Shown here one piece after another: positions 29,661 to 39,454 of a stretch of 64,000 bases of DNA (positions are counted from its first letter, which is position 1; the number at the start of each line of letters is the position of its first letter). The notes beneath the pieces were generated by a model. It had not been told where the DNA came from, made no database searches, and was given only the letters and a program-made list of their open reading frames with translations. Both the position numbers and the translations under genes were made by a program. This DNA comes from Nannocystis pusilla. Lineage in GTDB: Bacteria > Myxococcota_A > Polyangia > Nannocystales > Nannocystaceae. Where the stretch lies: positions 11,800,001 to 11,864,000 of the forward strand of contig NZ_JAPNKE010000002.1 of assembly GCF_026626665.1 (NCBI RefSeq), in the 5' to 3' direction.

Positions 29661-30073
29661 CACGCGCGCCTCCCCGGTGCGGGCGCTCCCGGCGTCGCAG
29701 AGAGAGTTCGACTGCGTCCTGCATGTCCTCGATGAGACACGGACCGGCGGCCCGCTGAGGCATCGTGAATCGGAGGGCGACCGCGGCCGGCTCGCCGACG
29801 ACGACGGTCATGCGCTCGCGCCCGGAGGGGAACGCGACTGCGCGGTCGGTCGTCCGAGGGGCCGGCGCGATGTCGTCGGTGCGGGCCGAGGTCGCAAGCG
29901 GTCGATCGGGATCGGCCTGACATTCGGGCCCTCTCACCGACAGACCGGGTGCTCTTTCGCGCCGGTCGCGCTCCGTCCGCGCCCTCAAAAAAAACGTCGG
30001 AGTCGCGATCACGGCGGGCCTTCGCCGGACTACCCGAGCCGAACGCCGAGTCGACCTCGGCGCCGACGAAGCC
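29661..30073. other. Intergenic region, no convincing gene
   Basis: Both strands are open in places but show biased composition without family sense. An A-tract (eight A, 29987-29994) occurs. The region may carry the promoter of the gene at 30074 or the 3' end of the twin-CX3C gene. Confidence 0.35.
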
Positions 30074-30612
30074 ATGAACCACAGCGAGAACCATCGAGAC
30101 CAACGATTCCTCCGACCCGAAGGCGAGCGTGATGACGCTCCGCGCCGCCGACCATGGCCCTCGCGGGGGCGCAAGGTGCTCTTCATCGCCGCCTCGGCGC
30201 TCGGCCTCGCAGCGATGCCCGGCGTCGCCGAGCAGTTCTTGACCGCGCTCGGTTCGGCGGTCGTCAGCACCGCCCACGCCGGCCCCTCGAACGAGTGCAA
30301 CCCGACGGTCGTCCCCGGCTACGAGAAGACGGTCATCGAGTACCTGGTGAAGCACGAGGTCAAGCTGCCCGAGGGCGTCGATTCGTTCACTCTCTCTTCG
30401 AGCTCTCGACCGAATACGACTACGCGACGATCCTGCGCGACCGCAAGATCGCCATCCTCGTCTCCAGCGAGGGTCAGGTGCTCCCGGCGCCCCAGGGTTA
30501 CTACGTCTTCCCGGACGGGATCATCGCCGAGATCCTCGAGGGCGGCCAGATCGGCGCGCTGTGGGGCGAGGAGTTCTCCGACGGCGGAGGCGGCTTCTGG
30601 TCGATGTGCTAG
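30074..30612 (+). CDS. Signal-anchored protein ending in F-W-S-M-C; candidate substrate of the radical SAM enzyme
   Basis: About 180 residues from ATG 30074. The N-terminus is charged (MNHSENHRDQRFLRPEGERD), followed by a basic segment and one hydrophobic helix (VLFIAASALGLAAMPGVA) resembling a signal anchor ending STAHAGPSNECN. A conserved-looking middle follows: VVPGYEKTVIEYLVKHEVKL, EYDYATILRDRKIAILVSSE, GYYVFPDGIIAEILEGGQIG. The last residues are SDGGGGFWSMC then TAG 30610-30612. One frameshift near 30395. Fifty bases downstream begins a radical SAM/SPASM gene. A Gly-rich run ending in an aromatic pair and Cys suggests a modified tail, and it fits the F-x-S-x-x-COOH pattern. The substrate role is inference. 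Confidence 0.55.
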
Positions 30613-30662
30613 CCGGAGCCTGGCGTTTGGGTGGAGTGCTGGCGCGCCCCTGGAGTAGAGCG

Positions 30663-31867
30663 ATGCACGCGCCGCGCCGAACCCCGTCCACGCACCATCT
30701 CCACGTGGTGATCAAGCTGTCCAAGCTCTGCAACCTCCGTTGCGAGTACTGCTTCGAGTACGACCAGCTCGGAGATCCCGCGCGAATGGGGCCGGCGCAG
30801 CCCGTCAGCTCTTCATCAACATCCGCGACTATGCGCGGACGCTGGCGCCGCAGCCGCGGATCGTCCACCTCGTGCTCCACGGGGCGAGCCGCTGCTCTTG
30901 CCGCCGGCGCTGATCCGCGAGTTCCTCGCCCTGCGCGACGAGATCTTCGCGGGCGAGCCGCTGCGGACTCGGGTGGAGCTCCAGACCAATCTGGTCCGCC
31001 TTCCGGACGCGAGCCTGACGATGCTCCGCGAGACCGGTGTCGGCGTCGGCGTCTCCCACGACGTCGTCGGCGGCGCCCGGATCGACATCAGCGGCCGCGA
31101 GCGTCACGAGGCGGTGCTCGAAACCTCGACCGGCTGCGCGCGGCGGGAGTGCGCTTCGGCGGAATCAGTGTGCTCCACCGTCGCAACCTCAATCGGGTCG
31201 ATTCGATCTTCGACTTCTGGTACGCGCAGGGCGTCGACTTCCGCCTGCTGCCCATCCTCGACTTCGACGCGGGCACGGGCCGTCGCCATGGCCTCGGCCT
31301 TCACCAGGAAGAGGTCCGCGCGGCGATGCGTCGGCTCGCCGAGCGAGTGATCGCGTCGCCGCGAAAGATCGCCGTGGAGCCGATCGATCAGTACGTGCAG
31401 ACGGCCCTCCGCTACCTCCGCGGCGCACCGGGGCTCGCCTACGACCCGGGGCACGGCGAATGGGCGCTGGTGGTCGATACCGACGGCGAGACCTATACCT
31501 ACGGCGACAGCTACACGCCCGCCGGACGGATCGGCAATTTCTTCGCGCCCGACGCGGTCGCCAGCTTCGCCACGCCGGCCTACGCCCGGACCATCGCGGC
31601 CCGCCGCGAGCGGATGGGCGCCTGCGAGCTGTCCCTGGCCAGGCATGCAGCCGCCTCCACCTCGGCGAGGCGGCTCCCAGCGAGCGGGTCGAAGCTCCCG
31701 CCGGCGCGCCGCACCGCTTCGCCTGCCCGGTGGCGCGGCCGCTGATCGAGCACGTGGTGGCGCGGATCGGTAGCAGTCCCCTCGGGCGCGTGCTCGTCGC
31801 GCAGGCTCAATCGCAAGGTGGTCCGCCCCCGCGCGAGGCGCACCAGGCCGCGAGCTCGGCCATGTAA
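30663..31867 (+). CDS. Radical SAM/SPASM peptide-maturase-like enzyme
   Basis: ATG 30663 with a GGAG-type site before it. The iron-sulphur motif CNLRCEYC (C-x3-C-x2-C) lies near residue 23. It is followed by LHGGEPLLL (GGEP), LQTNLVRL (QTN) and GVGVSHDVVGGARID (VSxDG-like), the order seen in SPASM-type maturases. The C-terminal Cys cluster appears as GACELC, ACSRLHLGEA and RFACPVARPL, consistent with SPASM auxiliary clusters. Breaks near 30805, 30890, 31120 and 31640. The last 60 bases overlap the 3' end of the convergent kinase gene, so the true stop may be earlier. Sulphatase maturase and RiPP maturase are the main options; no sulphatase is seen, so a peptide substrate is favoured. Confidence 0.8.
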
Positions 31868-34808
31868 GGCGCGCCCGCGGGGCCCTGGCGACACCGGGCG
31901 ATCAAGGTGCGCGCGCGCTCGAGGTCCCGGGACGGCCACGCTGACTGAGCGCGCGGGCGAGGCTCAGGTGGGCGTCGCCCAGGACCTCGGCTCGGCCGCC
32001 GCGCTCGAGCCGGACGAGGGCGCGGTCGATGCGATCGATCGCCTCGTCGCTGCGGCCGCGCGCGAGCTCGAGGAGGCCGAGACTCACCTCGCTGCGGGCG
32101 AGCTCGACGTGGTCGTCGCCGAAGCGGGTGGACCGGATCGCCCGGGCGCGCTCGATCAGCGGCGCCGCGCTCGGGGCGACCGACGTCGAGGAGGAGGCGG
32201 CCGAGATCGTCGTAGAGCGCGGCAGTCTTCGGGTGGTCGTCGCCGAAGGTCGCGCGACGGAGCGCCAGCGCCTCTTCGCAGGTGTCTTCGGCCTCGGCGA
32301 AGCGACCCTGGTCGTGGAGCGCGCGGGCGAGGTTGCCGACCACCAGGGAGAGCGTCGCCGCGCCCGGCTCTCCGAGGCCGCGGCTGCGCGCGATGACCTC
32401 GCGGAACACGCCCTCGGCCCGCGGGGCGTCGCCGAGGCTGCGGTGACTGCCGCCGATGTTGGCGAGGCAGGCGAGGACCCTGGGATCATCGCGCCCGAGG
32501 AGCGGCTCCAGGATCGCAAGGGCGCGCTCGTACTCGGCGAGCGCGGCCGCGTGGTCGCCGAGCTCGATGTAGGCGTTTCCGAGGTTGAGCGCGGTCTGGG
32601 CGAGCTGCGGGTGCTCGCGCCCGAGGCTCTCGGCCTGGAGCGCGGCGGCGCGACGGAACTGGACGACGGCCTGCTCGCCGCGACCGTCGACGAGGTCGAG
32701 GGCGCCGAGGACCAGGGCGGTCCTGGCCAGATCGGGGTGGGACTCGCCGAGGAGCTCGCGCTGCAGGGCCTCGGCCCGTTCGGCGAGCTCGCGGGCCTGC
32801 TCGTACTCGCCGGCGCCGAAGGTCTGGATCGCCAACATCTGCAGGCCCTCGCCCAGCTTGAGGTGGCCGCGAACGCCGGCCTCCTCGAACGCCTCGATCG
32901 CCGCCTCGGTCGCGCGTCGCCCGGCCTCGAAGCGGCTGCTGTCGTACTCGACGCGGGCTTGGACCAGCTCGAGGTTGCCCCGCGCCTGGGGCCCGGGGTC
33001 GGAGACGGCGAGGGCCAGGCGGGCGACCCGGAGGACGTCGCGGGCGACCTCGGCGTGAGCCCGCAGGCCGGCCTCGACCTCGGCCTGCATCACCGCCGCC
33101 TCGGCGACGAGGTCGACGAGGCGCGCGCGGCCCGCGACTTCGACCACCCGATCGAGGCGCTCGTGCGCCCGCTCGAGCTGCGCCCGCAGCAGCGCGAGCT
33201 CGGCCTCGAGCAGGCCGAGGACGGCCTCGCTCTCGGGGTGGTCGTCGCCCATGTCGGCGCGCGCCTCGGCGAGCGCCGCGTCGGCGGCGTCGAGACGACG
33301 GGCCTGGAGCCGTGCGCGCGCTCGGCTCGCGTGACGGGAAGAGCCGCCGCCGCGCCTCGGGAGCGAGCGGGTCGGTCGCCCGGACGCTCTGCGCCCGCTC
33401 ACAATCGCGGAGCGGGGCCAGGCGGGTGGCCAGCGACACCGCTCGCTCGACCGTCAGCGGCAGGTCCTCCGCGGGGCCGTCGAGCAGCTCGTCGCGGGTG
33501 ACCGCCACGGCCTCGAGGCGCTCGTCGAGGCAAGCGCTGCGCTCGCGCGCGAGCTCTTCGGCGCCGCCGTGGCCGAGGAGGCAGACCCGCCGCTCGGCGG
33601 CGATCCACTCGTCGCCGTAGCGATCGATCAGGGCCGCGGCCCGGTCGGCGCTCGCCGCAGCATAGACGAGGCCCGTCTCGGCGAAGCGAGCCTGGAGCCG
33701 GGCGGCGTCGGCCTCGTCCCAGGCGGTGCGGAACCTGTCCTCACGGGCAGGGCACGGGTCGGCGGCGGGCGGCCGGGCGCCGAGGAGCCCGGCGATGACG
33801 AGCGCGAAGATCGCGGCCGCGGCGAGCCAGAGGAGCGGCGCGCGGCTCTGCCGACGCGGCGGTCGCAGGCACTCGAGCAGCGCGTCCATGGACTCGAAGC
33901 GCTGCGCCGGATCGAAGGCGAGGCCGCGCCGCAGGACCCCGTTGACCCGCGGGGGGATCGCGCCGCTGCGCCCCTCGGTCGGCAGGCGGAGCGAGGCCTC
34001 GCCGCGCAGGCGCTCTTCGAGGCTGAAAGGCGGATGCCCGTGGAGCGCCTCGAAGAGCGTGGCGCAGAACGCCCACTGATCGACGCGGCCGTCGATCGCC
34101 CCGGGACGGAGCTGCTCGGGGGCCATGTAGCGCGGCGTGCCGGCGATCTGGGTGGTCAGCACGCCCTCGCGGGCCTCGGGAGCGCGGAGGTCCGTGCGCT
34201 CGTGCCCGTCGAGCAAGGGCCCGAGGCGGCGGGCGAGGCCAAAGTCCATGACTCGCACCGGCTCGCCCGCAGGGACGACGACGTTCTCCGGCCTGAAGTC
34301 GCGGTGTACCAGGCCCGCGCGGTGAGCCGCCGCGAGCCCGGCGCCCGCCTCGAGCAGCACGGCGACGACCGCTTCGACGCTGCGCGGCTCGGCCTCGAGC
34401 CAGCCTCGCAGCGTCGGCGGCGCGACGTACTCCATGGCGATGTAGACCCGGCCGTCGACCTCGCCGACGTCGAAGACGGAGACGACGTTGGGATGGGAGA
34501 GGCGGGCCATCGCCCGGGCCTCGGCGCCGAGCTCGTCGAGGCGCGACCGCGACGTGGGCATGGCGCTCGTACCCGCGTCGGAGCGCAGCAACTTGAGCGC
34601 GACCTTGCGGTCGAAGCTGCGGATCGTGAGCCTCGTAGACCACGCCCATCCCGCCGCTCCCGAGCCGGCGCAGGACGACGAAGCGGCCGAGACGGATCGG
34701 CTCGGCCGGACGACCGAAGAGTCGGGCGCGGGCCTGGCTCCGGGCCATCTGGACCTCGATCGCGCCGGGGTCGAGGCGCACGCCCCGCAAACGAAGACTT
34801 TCTGTCAC
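31807..34808 (-). CDS. Membrane-anchored Ser/Thr protein kinase with C-terminal TPR repeats
   Basis: About 1000 residues. From GTG 34808: a Hanks-type kinase with Gly loop LGSGGMGVVYEAH, VALKLLRSD (Lys), LVHRDFRPENVVV (catalytic Asp), RVMDFGLARRL (DFG) and GTPRYMAPEQL. A membrane helix, LLWLAAAAIFALVIAGLLGA, separates it from a large tetratricopeptide part with repeats such as LGNAYIELGDHAAALAEYER and ARALHDQGRFAEAEDTCEEA. Frameshifts near 34620, 33365, 32180 and 31935. This kinase-TM-TPR layout is common in myxobacteria. It is divergent from an ECF sigma gene about 50 bases away, and converges on the radical SAM gene. A signalling role toward either neighbour is inference. Confidence 0.88.
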
Positions 34809-34856
34809 GGAGGGCTCCGGTTGCGTTTCTCCTGCCTGCCGTCGATTATCCGCACC

Positions 34857-35549
34857 TTGCCTCACGCTTCCAAGACGACGGCGCGCTCGGATCTCGAGCT
34901 CCTCGACGCCTGGAGAGGAGGCGATGCGCTCGCCGGCGAGCTCTCTTCGAACGTCACTTCGAGTCGGTCTACCGCTTCTTCTGCAACAAGGTCCCGCGCG
35001 ACGCCGACGACCTCGTGCAGGAGACCTTCCTCGAGTGCGTCGGCGCCAAGGAGCGGTTCCGCCAGGACGCCTCCTTCCGCACGTTCCTCTTCGCCATCGC
35101 CCGCAAGGTCCTGCTCAAGTACCGCGAGCGCTGGGCGCGCGCGACGAGGGCGAGGAGTTCCACGCCTCTCGGGTCGCCGCCCTCGATCTCTCGGTGACCC
35201 AGATCGTCGTCGAGAGCGAGGAGCAGGCGCTACTCCTCCGCGCGCTGCGGCGACTCCGCTCGACCTCCAGACCGCGCTCGAGCTGTTCTACTGGGAGGGA
35301 CTGCTCAGCCGTGAGATCGCCGAGGTCCTGGAGCTGCCCCAGGGGACCGTCCGCAGCCGCCTCCGTCGCGGTCGCGAGCTGTTGCGGGAGATCATCGACG
35401 ATCTCGCGGCCAAGCCGGAATGCGGGCGTCGACTCTCGGCGACTTCGACCAGTGGTTGGCTTCGATCCAGGGGCGATCGGCCGCCGACCTCGAGGAGCTC
35501 GCGGAGGACGAGGGGCAGCTCCACCCCGCCGGACGCCGACGATCCCTGA
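34857..35549 (+). CDS. ECF-type sigma factor, frameshifted
   Basis: Sigma-70 family, ECF type. No clear ATG; TTG 34857 leads into ARSDLELLDAWRGGDALAGE, then region 2 ALFERHFESVYRFFCNKVPR, DADDLVQETFLEC and FRTFLFAIARKVLLKYRERW. Region 4 is LPLDLQTALELFYWEGLLSR, EIAEVLELPQGTVRSRLRRG. Breaks near 34935, 35135 and 35265; a further shift near 35430 leaves two options for the C-terminus (DFDQWLASIQGRSAADLEEL or a stop at 35547-35549). It is divergent from the Ser/Thr kinase, a pairing known in myxobacteria in which the kinase can control the sigma factor; that link is inferred here. Confidence 0.8.
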   Translation: MPHASKTTARSDLELLDAWRGGDALAGELSSNVTSSRSTASSATRSRATPTTSCRRPSSSASAPRSGSARTPPSARSSSPSPARSCSSTASAGRARRGRGVPRLSGRRPRSLGDPDRRRERGAGATPPRAAATPLDLQTALELFYWEGLLSREIAEVLELPQGTVRSRLRRGRELLREIIDDLAAKPECGRRLSATSTSGWLRSRGDRPPTSRSSRRTRGSSTPPDADDP

Positions 35550-35851
35550 GGATGCGAGCGCCGCACTCACCGTGCCGGTGGGCAGCGTGCCCGGGTCGTT
35601 GCACATCGGCGAGACGGGCGCTCCCCCGGCGCTCCTGCCAGCGCCGCGATGCCGGCAATGACAGCTCGGCGAGCTCCGCGGTGAGGGCCGGCGATGCGGG
35701 CCGCGAACCGGGCTCGAGTCACGGCGGGTGAGTGCCCGGCGGCGGGACCCCGAGGTGGGCAGGGAGGAGGTTGGCTCGCGGGAATGGACATTCGGTGATG
35801 CCCGAGGAGCTTCGCGACGTGTCGGATTTGGGCCGTCGCTTCACGGACGGA
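35550..35851. other. Region between sigma factor and RCC1 gene, no recognised gene
   Basis: Open frames are present on + as a continuation of the sigma frame variants but lose sense after about 35530. No hairpin or repeat stands out. Confidence 0.35.
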
Positions 35852-37576
35852 TCAGGGCAGGGCGACGAGCAGGGGGACGGCGCTGTTGGTGGCGTTGCCG
35901 GCGTCGCCCTTGCCGCTGGCCGAACGAGTTGAGGCCGAAGGCCCAGACGCCGCCGTTGTCGTCGAGGATCACGGAGTGGGCCAGGCCGGCGGAGATCGCC
36001 CGCACGGGGGGCAGGCCGGGGACGAGGGTCGGCGCGGGGGCGGTCGGCGTTGTCGCCGAGGCCGAGCTGGCCGCTGAAGTTCTGGCCCCAGGCCCTAGCG
36101 CAGCGTCGTTGGCGAGGCCGAGCGAGAGGTTGCCGGAGGCGGCGACGGTCAGGACGTCGGCGAACTCGGGGACGGCGACGGGCAGCATTTCGTTGTCGGC
36201 GTTCATGCCGTCGCCGAGCTGGCCGGAGACGTTGAGGCCGCAGGCGGCCAGGCTGCCCAGCGGAGCGACGGCGAGGTGTGGGCCTTGCCGGCGGCGACTG
36301 CGACGGCGTCGATCATCGAGATGGCCTTCGGGACAGGTGAGTCGACGGTCATGCCGTCGCCGAGCTGGCCGTCGGTGTTGCCCCACGCCCACACTGCGCC
36401 GGTGCCGTCGACGGCGAGCGAGTAGGTGCCGCCGGCGGCGATGGCGACGATGTCCTCGAGGCCAGGTACGACCGCGGGCAGCGAGTCGCCGTCGCGGCCG
36501 AGCTGGCCGGCGTTGTTCAGGCCGAACGACCACCTGGCCGTCCTCGGTGAGCGCGAGGCTGTGACGCTGGCCGGCGGCGACGAGCACGACCTCGGGCAGA
36601 TCGAGGAGCGCCGGGGTCGAGACGTCGGCGCCGGGCGCCTGGCCGAGCTGGCCCTCGTCGTTGCGGCCCCAGACCATAACGGCGCCGGCCTCGGTGACCG
36701 CAAGCGAATGATTGAGGTTGGCCGACAGCGAGACCGCGTCGTCGAGGCCGAGCGCGGCGGTCGGGACGAGGCGGTCGACGAGGTCGCCGACGCCGAGCGG
36801 CCCTCGTTGTTGCGGCCGAAGCCCCAGGCGCCATTGTTGGTCAGTGCGAGCGAGTGGGCGCCGCCAGCGACGGGGACGCCGAGGTGGACGTGACGCACGC
36901 TGCTGCCGCTGTTGTCGGCGGCGTCGCGAGCGACGAGCTCGAGGGTGTTCCAGCCGCGCCGCAGGCGGAGGTCGGCGCTGAACTCGAGGACAGGTCCAGG
37001 GACGATCGTGAGCGCCACGGGGGCCTCGCCGTTGACGACGAGGTCGACCGCGACGACGTCGGTGTCGTCGCTGGCCTGGCCGGTGACGACGAGCCGCCGG
37101 CTGGCGAGGTGGACGTTGTCGAAGGGTCGGGCGAGGGCGACGACCGGCGGGGTGTCGTCGACGGCGCCGGTGGTGGTGGTGTCGAGGGTGGTTGTGGTGT
37201 CGGCGGTGGTGCTGGTAGTGGTGCTGGTGGTGTCGAGAGTGGTGGTGGTGGTGTCGAGGGTGGTGGTGCCGGTGGTGACGTCGATGGTGGTGGAGGTGAT
37301 CGGCTCGGTGGTGCCGGTCTCCGAGTCGGTGGAGCCGGTGGTGGTCGAGGTGGTGGTGGGAATCGCGGTGGTCGGCGCCGCGGTCGGGTCGTCGGTGGTG
37401 GTTCCTGTGCCGGTGGTGGTGTCGGCGGTGTCGCTCGCGCTGGTGGTCCCGTCGTCGCCGCAGGCGGCGTGCGAGAGGACGGCAGAGAGGAGGATGGAGG
37501 TCGAACGACGAGCGATCGTGAGAGTGCCTCGAGAGGTGCGCGGTTTCGCGTCGCGCGTGTTGATAATAGCTTTCAA
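35852..37576 (-). CDS. RCC1-repeat lipoprotein with long Thr-rich linker
   Basis: Outer-surface lipoprotein of about 575 residues. The proposed start is TTG 37576; a signal peptide ends at lipobox LLSAVLSHAAC. A linker of about 110 residues is almost only Thr, Asp, Ser and Gly (TTTLDTTTTTLDTTSTTTST). An Ig-like segment (PPVVALARPFDNVHLASRRL, WNTLELVARDAADNSG) is followed by at least six RCC1 blades: AGGAHSLALTNNGAWGFGRN, NHSLAVTEAGAVMVWGRNDE, GQRHSLALTEDGQVV, GGTYSLAVDGTGAVWAWGNT, LAHSVILDDNGGVWAFGLNS. Frameshifts near 36800, 36530, 36275, 36095 and 35922. Probably forms a seven-bladed propeller for binding. Partner unknown. Confidence 0.78.
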
Positions 37577-37998
37577 AAAGTGGGGTCAACGGGCCCCGCG
37601 GGCGTCGGGAGAGGCGGAATATGTGAGGTAGGATCAACTTTGGCTTTCAATTTCGAGATTCGCACGGGTGGCGGCTCACCGGGTGAAGCCCCGGTGCGAT
37701 GACCGAGAGCATGTCCACGACAGCGCGGCCAATCGACATGTGCCAGACATCCTGCGACGGCCTGTCGCCGTCCCGAATGCGCTGTTCACTGCACAATGCA
37801 TCTACGACGCCTGGGCGCCCGCTGCTCGCACAGCCGGCCCCACGTCAGCGACGACAACCCCGACTCGGAAACCCGCTTCAAGACCCGAACAGTTCTCCGC
37901 AAGACGCCCGCGTCGAGCTCGAGATCCGCCGACGCTCGTCCCCCGAACGAGCGAACGAATTATCGCTTCAAAGACCCCCGGGAGCCTTATCATCGGGC
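37577..37998. other. Divergent intergenic region with CATGTC half-sites
   Basis: No gene recognised. AGCATGTCC (37709-37717) and CGACATGTGCC (37735-37745) are spaced inverted half-sites. The part before 37660 is comparatively AT-rich for this DNA and is the likeliest promoter zone. Confidence 0.4.
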
Positions 37999-38500
37999 AT
38001 GGCCGTGAGCTCTTCCCCCGCGCTCGAGCGCTGCCTCCGATCGATCTCCACCCAGGGCGCGACGCGGGTCTTCCTCGTCTCCTTCACGCCGATCGCGGCG
38101 GTCGGCTGCCTGCTCCTCGGAGCGGTCGCCGGCTGGAAGCTGGGGGTCGCGCTGGCGATCTTCGTGATGCCGATGGTCCTCTTGATGGCGCTCGGCGTGC
38201 AGCTCACGCACGTGCGGCCGATGGTCCACCGCATGCGAGCGGCCGCTTCGCGCACCGACGAGATCGTGTGGATCTACGACCACACCACGCACGGCAGTCG
38301 TCGCGGGACCCACGACCATGTGACCCTCGGGCTGGAGGACGGGACCCGCGTCGAGCTCCAGACGACGCACCTGAACGACGAGGACCGGCAGGCGCTGCTG
38401 GACGAGCTGCAGGCCCGCTCGCCGCACGCGACCTTCGGCTTCAGCCCGACGCACGCGCAGGCGTTCCGCAGCGACCCACTGATCGCTGCGCCGCGCACTG
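37999..38500 (+). CDS. Membrane protein with two N-terminal helices
   Basis: ATG 37999. Residues about 25-45 (FLVSFTPIAAVGCLLLGAVA) and 48-68 (LGVALAIFVMPMVLLMALGV) are membrane helices, followed by a cytoplasmic or periplasmic domain: RTDEIVWIYDHTTHGSRRGT, DHVTLGLEDGTRVELQTTHL, FGFSPTHAQAFRSDPLI. This looks like a PH-like or small beta domain carried by a two-helix hairpin. The family is not recognised. A frame change near 38500-38540 makes the C-terminus uncertain, and the downstream segment may belong to the same protein. Confidence 0.5.
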
Positions 38501-38534
38501 CAGGCGAAACCGGCGGCCCGCGACATCATCGCCA

Positions 38535-39018
38535 AGCTCGTCGCCAGCGCCCGCCGCCGCGCACTTCGGCCCGCATCACCGTGGCGACGACTGCGACTAC
38601 GCGCAGATCGAGCACTGCATGGCGCAGTGCGAGCTCAAGCTCGAGCCTGGATCTCTGCGGCCCGGCATCGACGCGAGCGAGCCGCTGGGCCTGCTGGTCG
38701 AACGGCAGCGAGCGCGTGGTGTACGTGTTCGATCCCGAGACCCGGCTGCGGACGCTGGCGATCGACGGCCCGCAAGCAGAGTACGTGCGCAACGACCTGC
38801 TCAACCTCGCGTACATCCCGGTGCTCGAGGCGAAGATCCCGGTCTTGCTCGAGTCGAGCGATCGGACCGAGGTGCTGCGCGCGCTGGGTGCGATCGCGTT
38901 TCTCTACCCGAACGGGCCCGGGAAGCTCTATCGCGGTGCGCTCGATCGCCTGCGCGCGCACCCGGACGGGCGCATCCGCGGCGCCGTGCCGCAGCCTTCG
39001 TCCTCGAGCGACGCATGA
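38535..39018 (+). CDS. Hypothetical soluble protein or C-terminal part of the upstream membrane protein
   Basis: Two open segments joined near 38705. Text: HHRGDDCDYAQIEHCMAQCE, LKLEPGSLRPGIDASEPLGL, then ERVVYVFDPETRLRTLAIDG, YIPVLEAKIPVLLESSDRTE, VLRALGAIAFLYPNGPGKLY. No signal peptide and no membrane helix. It may be an independent gene of about 160 residues or the continuation of the preceding one; the join cannot be settled by eye. Not recognised. Confidence 0.4.
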
Positions 39019-39060
39019 GTCGGGCCGTGACAGGCGCGGCGTGGTAGGATGCGCGCGAGA

Positions 39061-39308
39061 ATGAAGTTCGCGTACGCGGTCATGGGTGGTTCGCTGGGTT
39101 TCATCGCCGCCGCCGCCGTGATCTGTTACGCGCACCCGCAGTACGGCTGCGTGGTCGCAGTTGCGGCGGCAACGCAGCGATCGCCGGGCTCACCGAGGGC
39201 GGACCCTTGGGTGGCATCATCGGTGCGCTCGTCGGCCTCGCCCTGGCAATGCCGAGGTTTCGCGAGCAGCATCCGCCGCGCGGCGGTTCGGACAGCGTGA
39301 GCGCGTGA
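39061..39308 (+). CDS. Small two-helix membrane protein, frameshifted
   Basis: ATG 39061 follows the previous gene by about 40 bases. Helix one is AYAVMGGSLGFIAAAAVICY. After a frameshift near 39158 the text NAAIAGLTEGGPLGGIIGAL then VGLALAMPRFREQHPP gives a glycine-rich second helix of the glycine-zipper kind, and a polar tail ending at TGA 39306-39308. About 81 residues. Unknown function; the Gly pattern suggests helix packing or oligomers in the membrane. Confidence 0.5.
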
Positions 39309-39454
39309 GCGACCTGGGCGGCGTCCCCCATGTCCGGGCGGTGATTGCAGACATTGCCCGCATGGTTTCGCGGCGGGGTGATTCGTCGTCCGGGTGATTC
39401 CGCACGCGGCGGCGACGGGGCCCGCGAAACGAGGTCTGTGGCACCCTGTCGGCG

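Noticed and set aside
29661..30073. Minus-strand frame with MTVVVGEPAAVALRF-like text as a possible gene
   Set aside because: Some coding flavour, but no start with RBS, no domain and unclear ends; too weak to list as a gene.
32029..33501. A 490-codon open frame on the plus strand
   Set aside because: Antisense to the TPR part of the Ser/Thr kinase; the TPR reading is far more specific.
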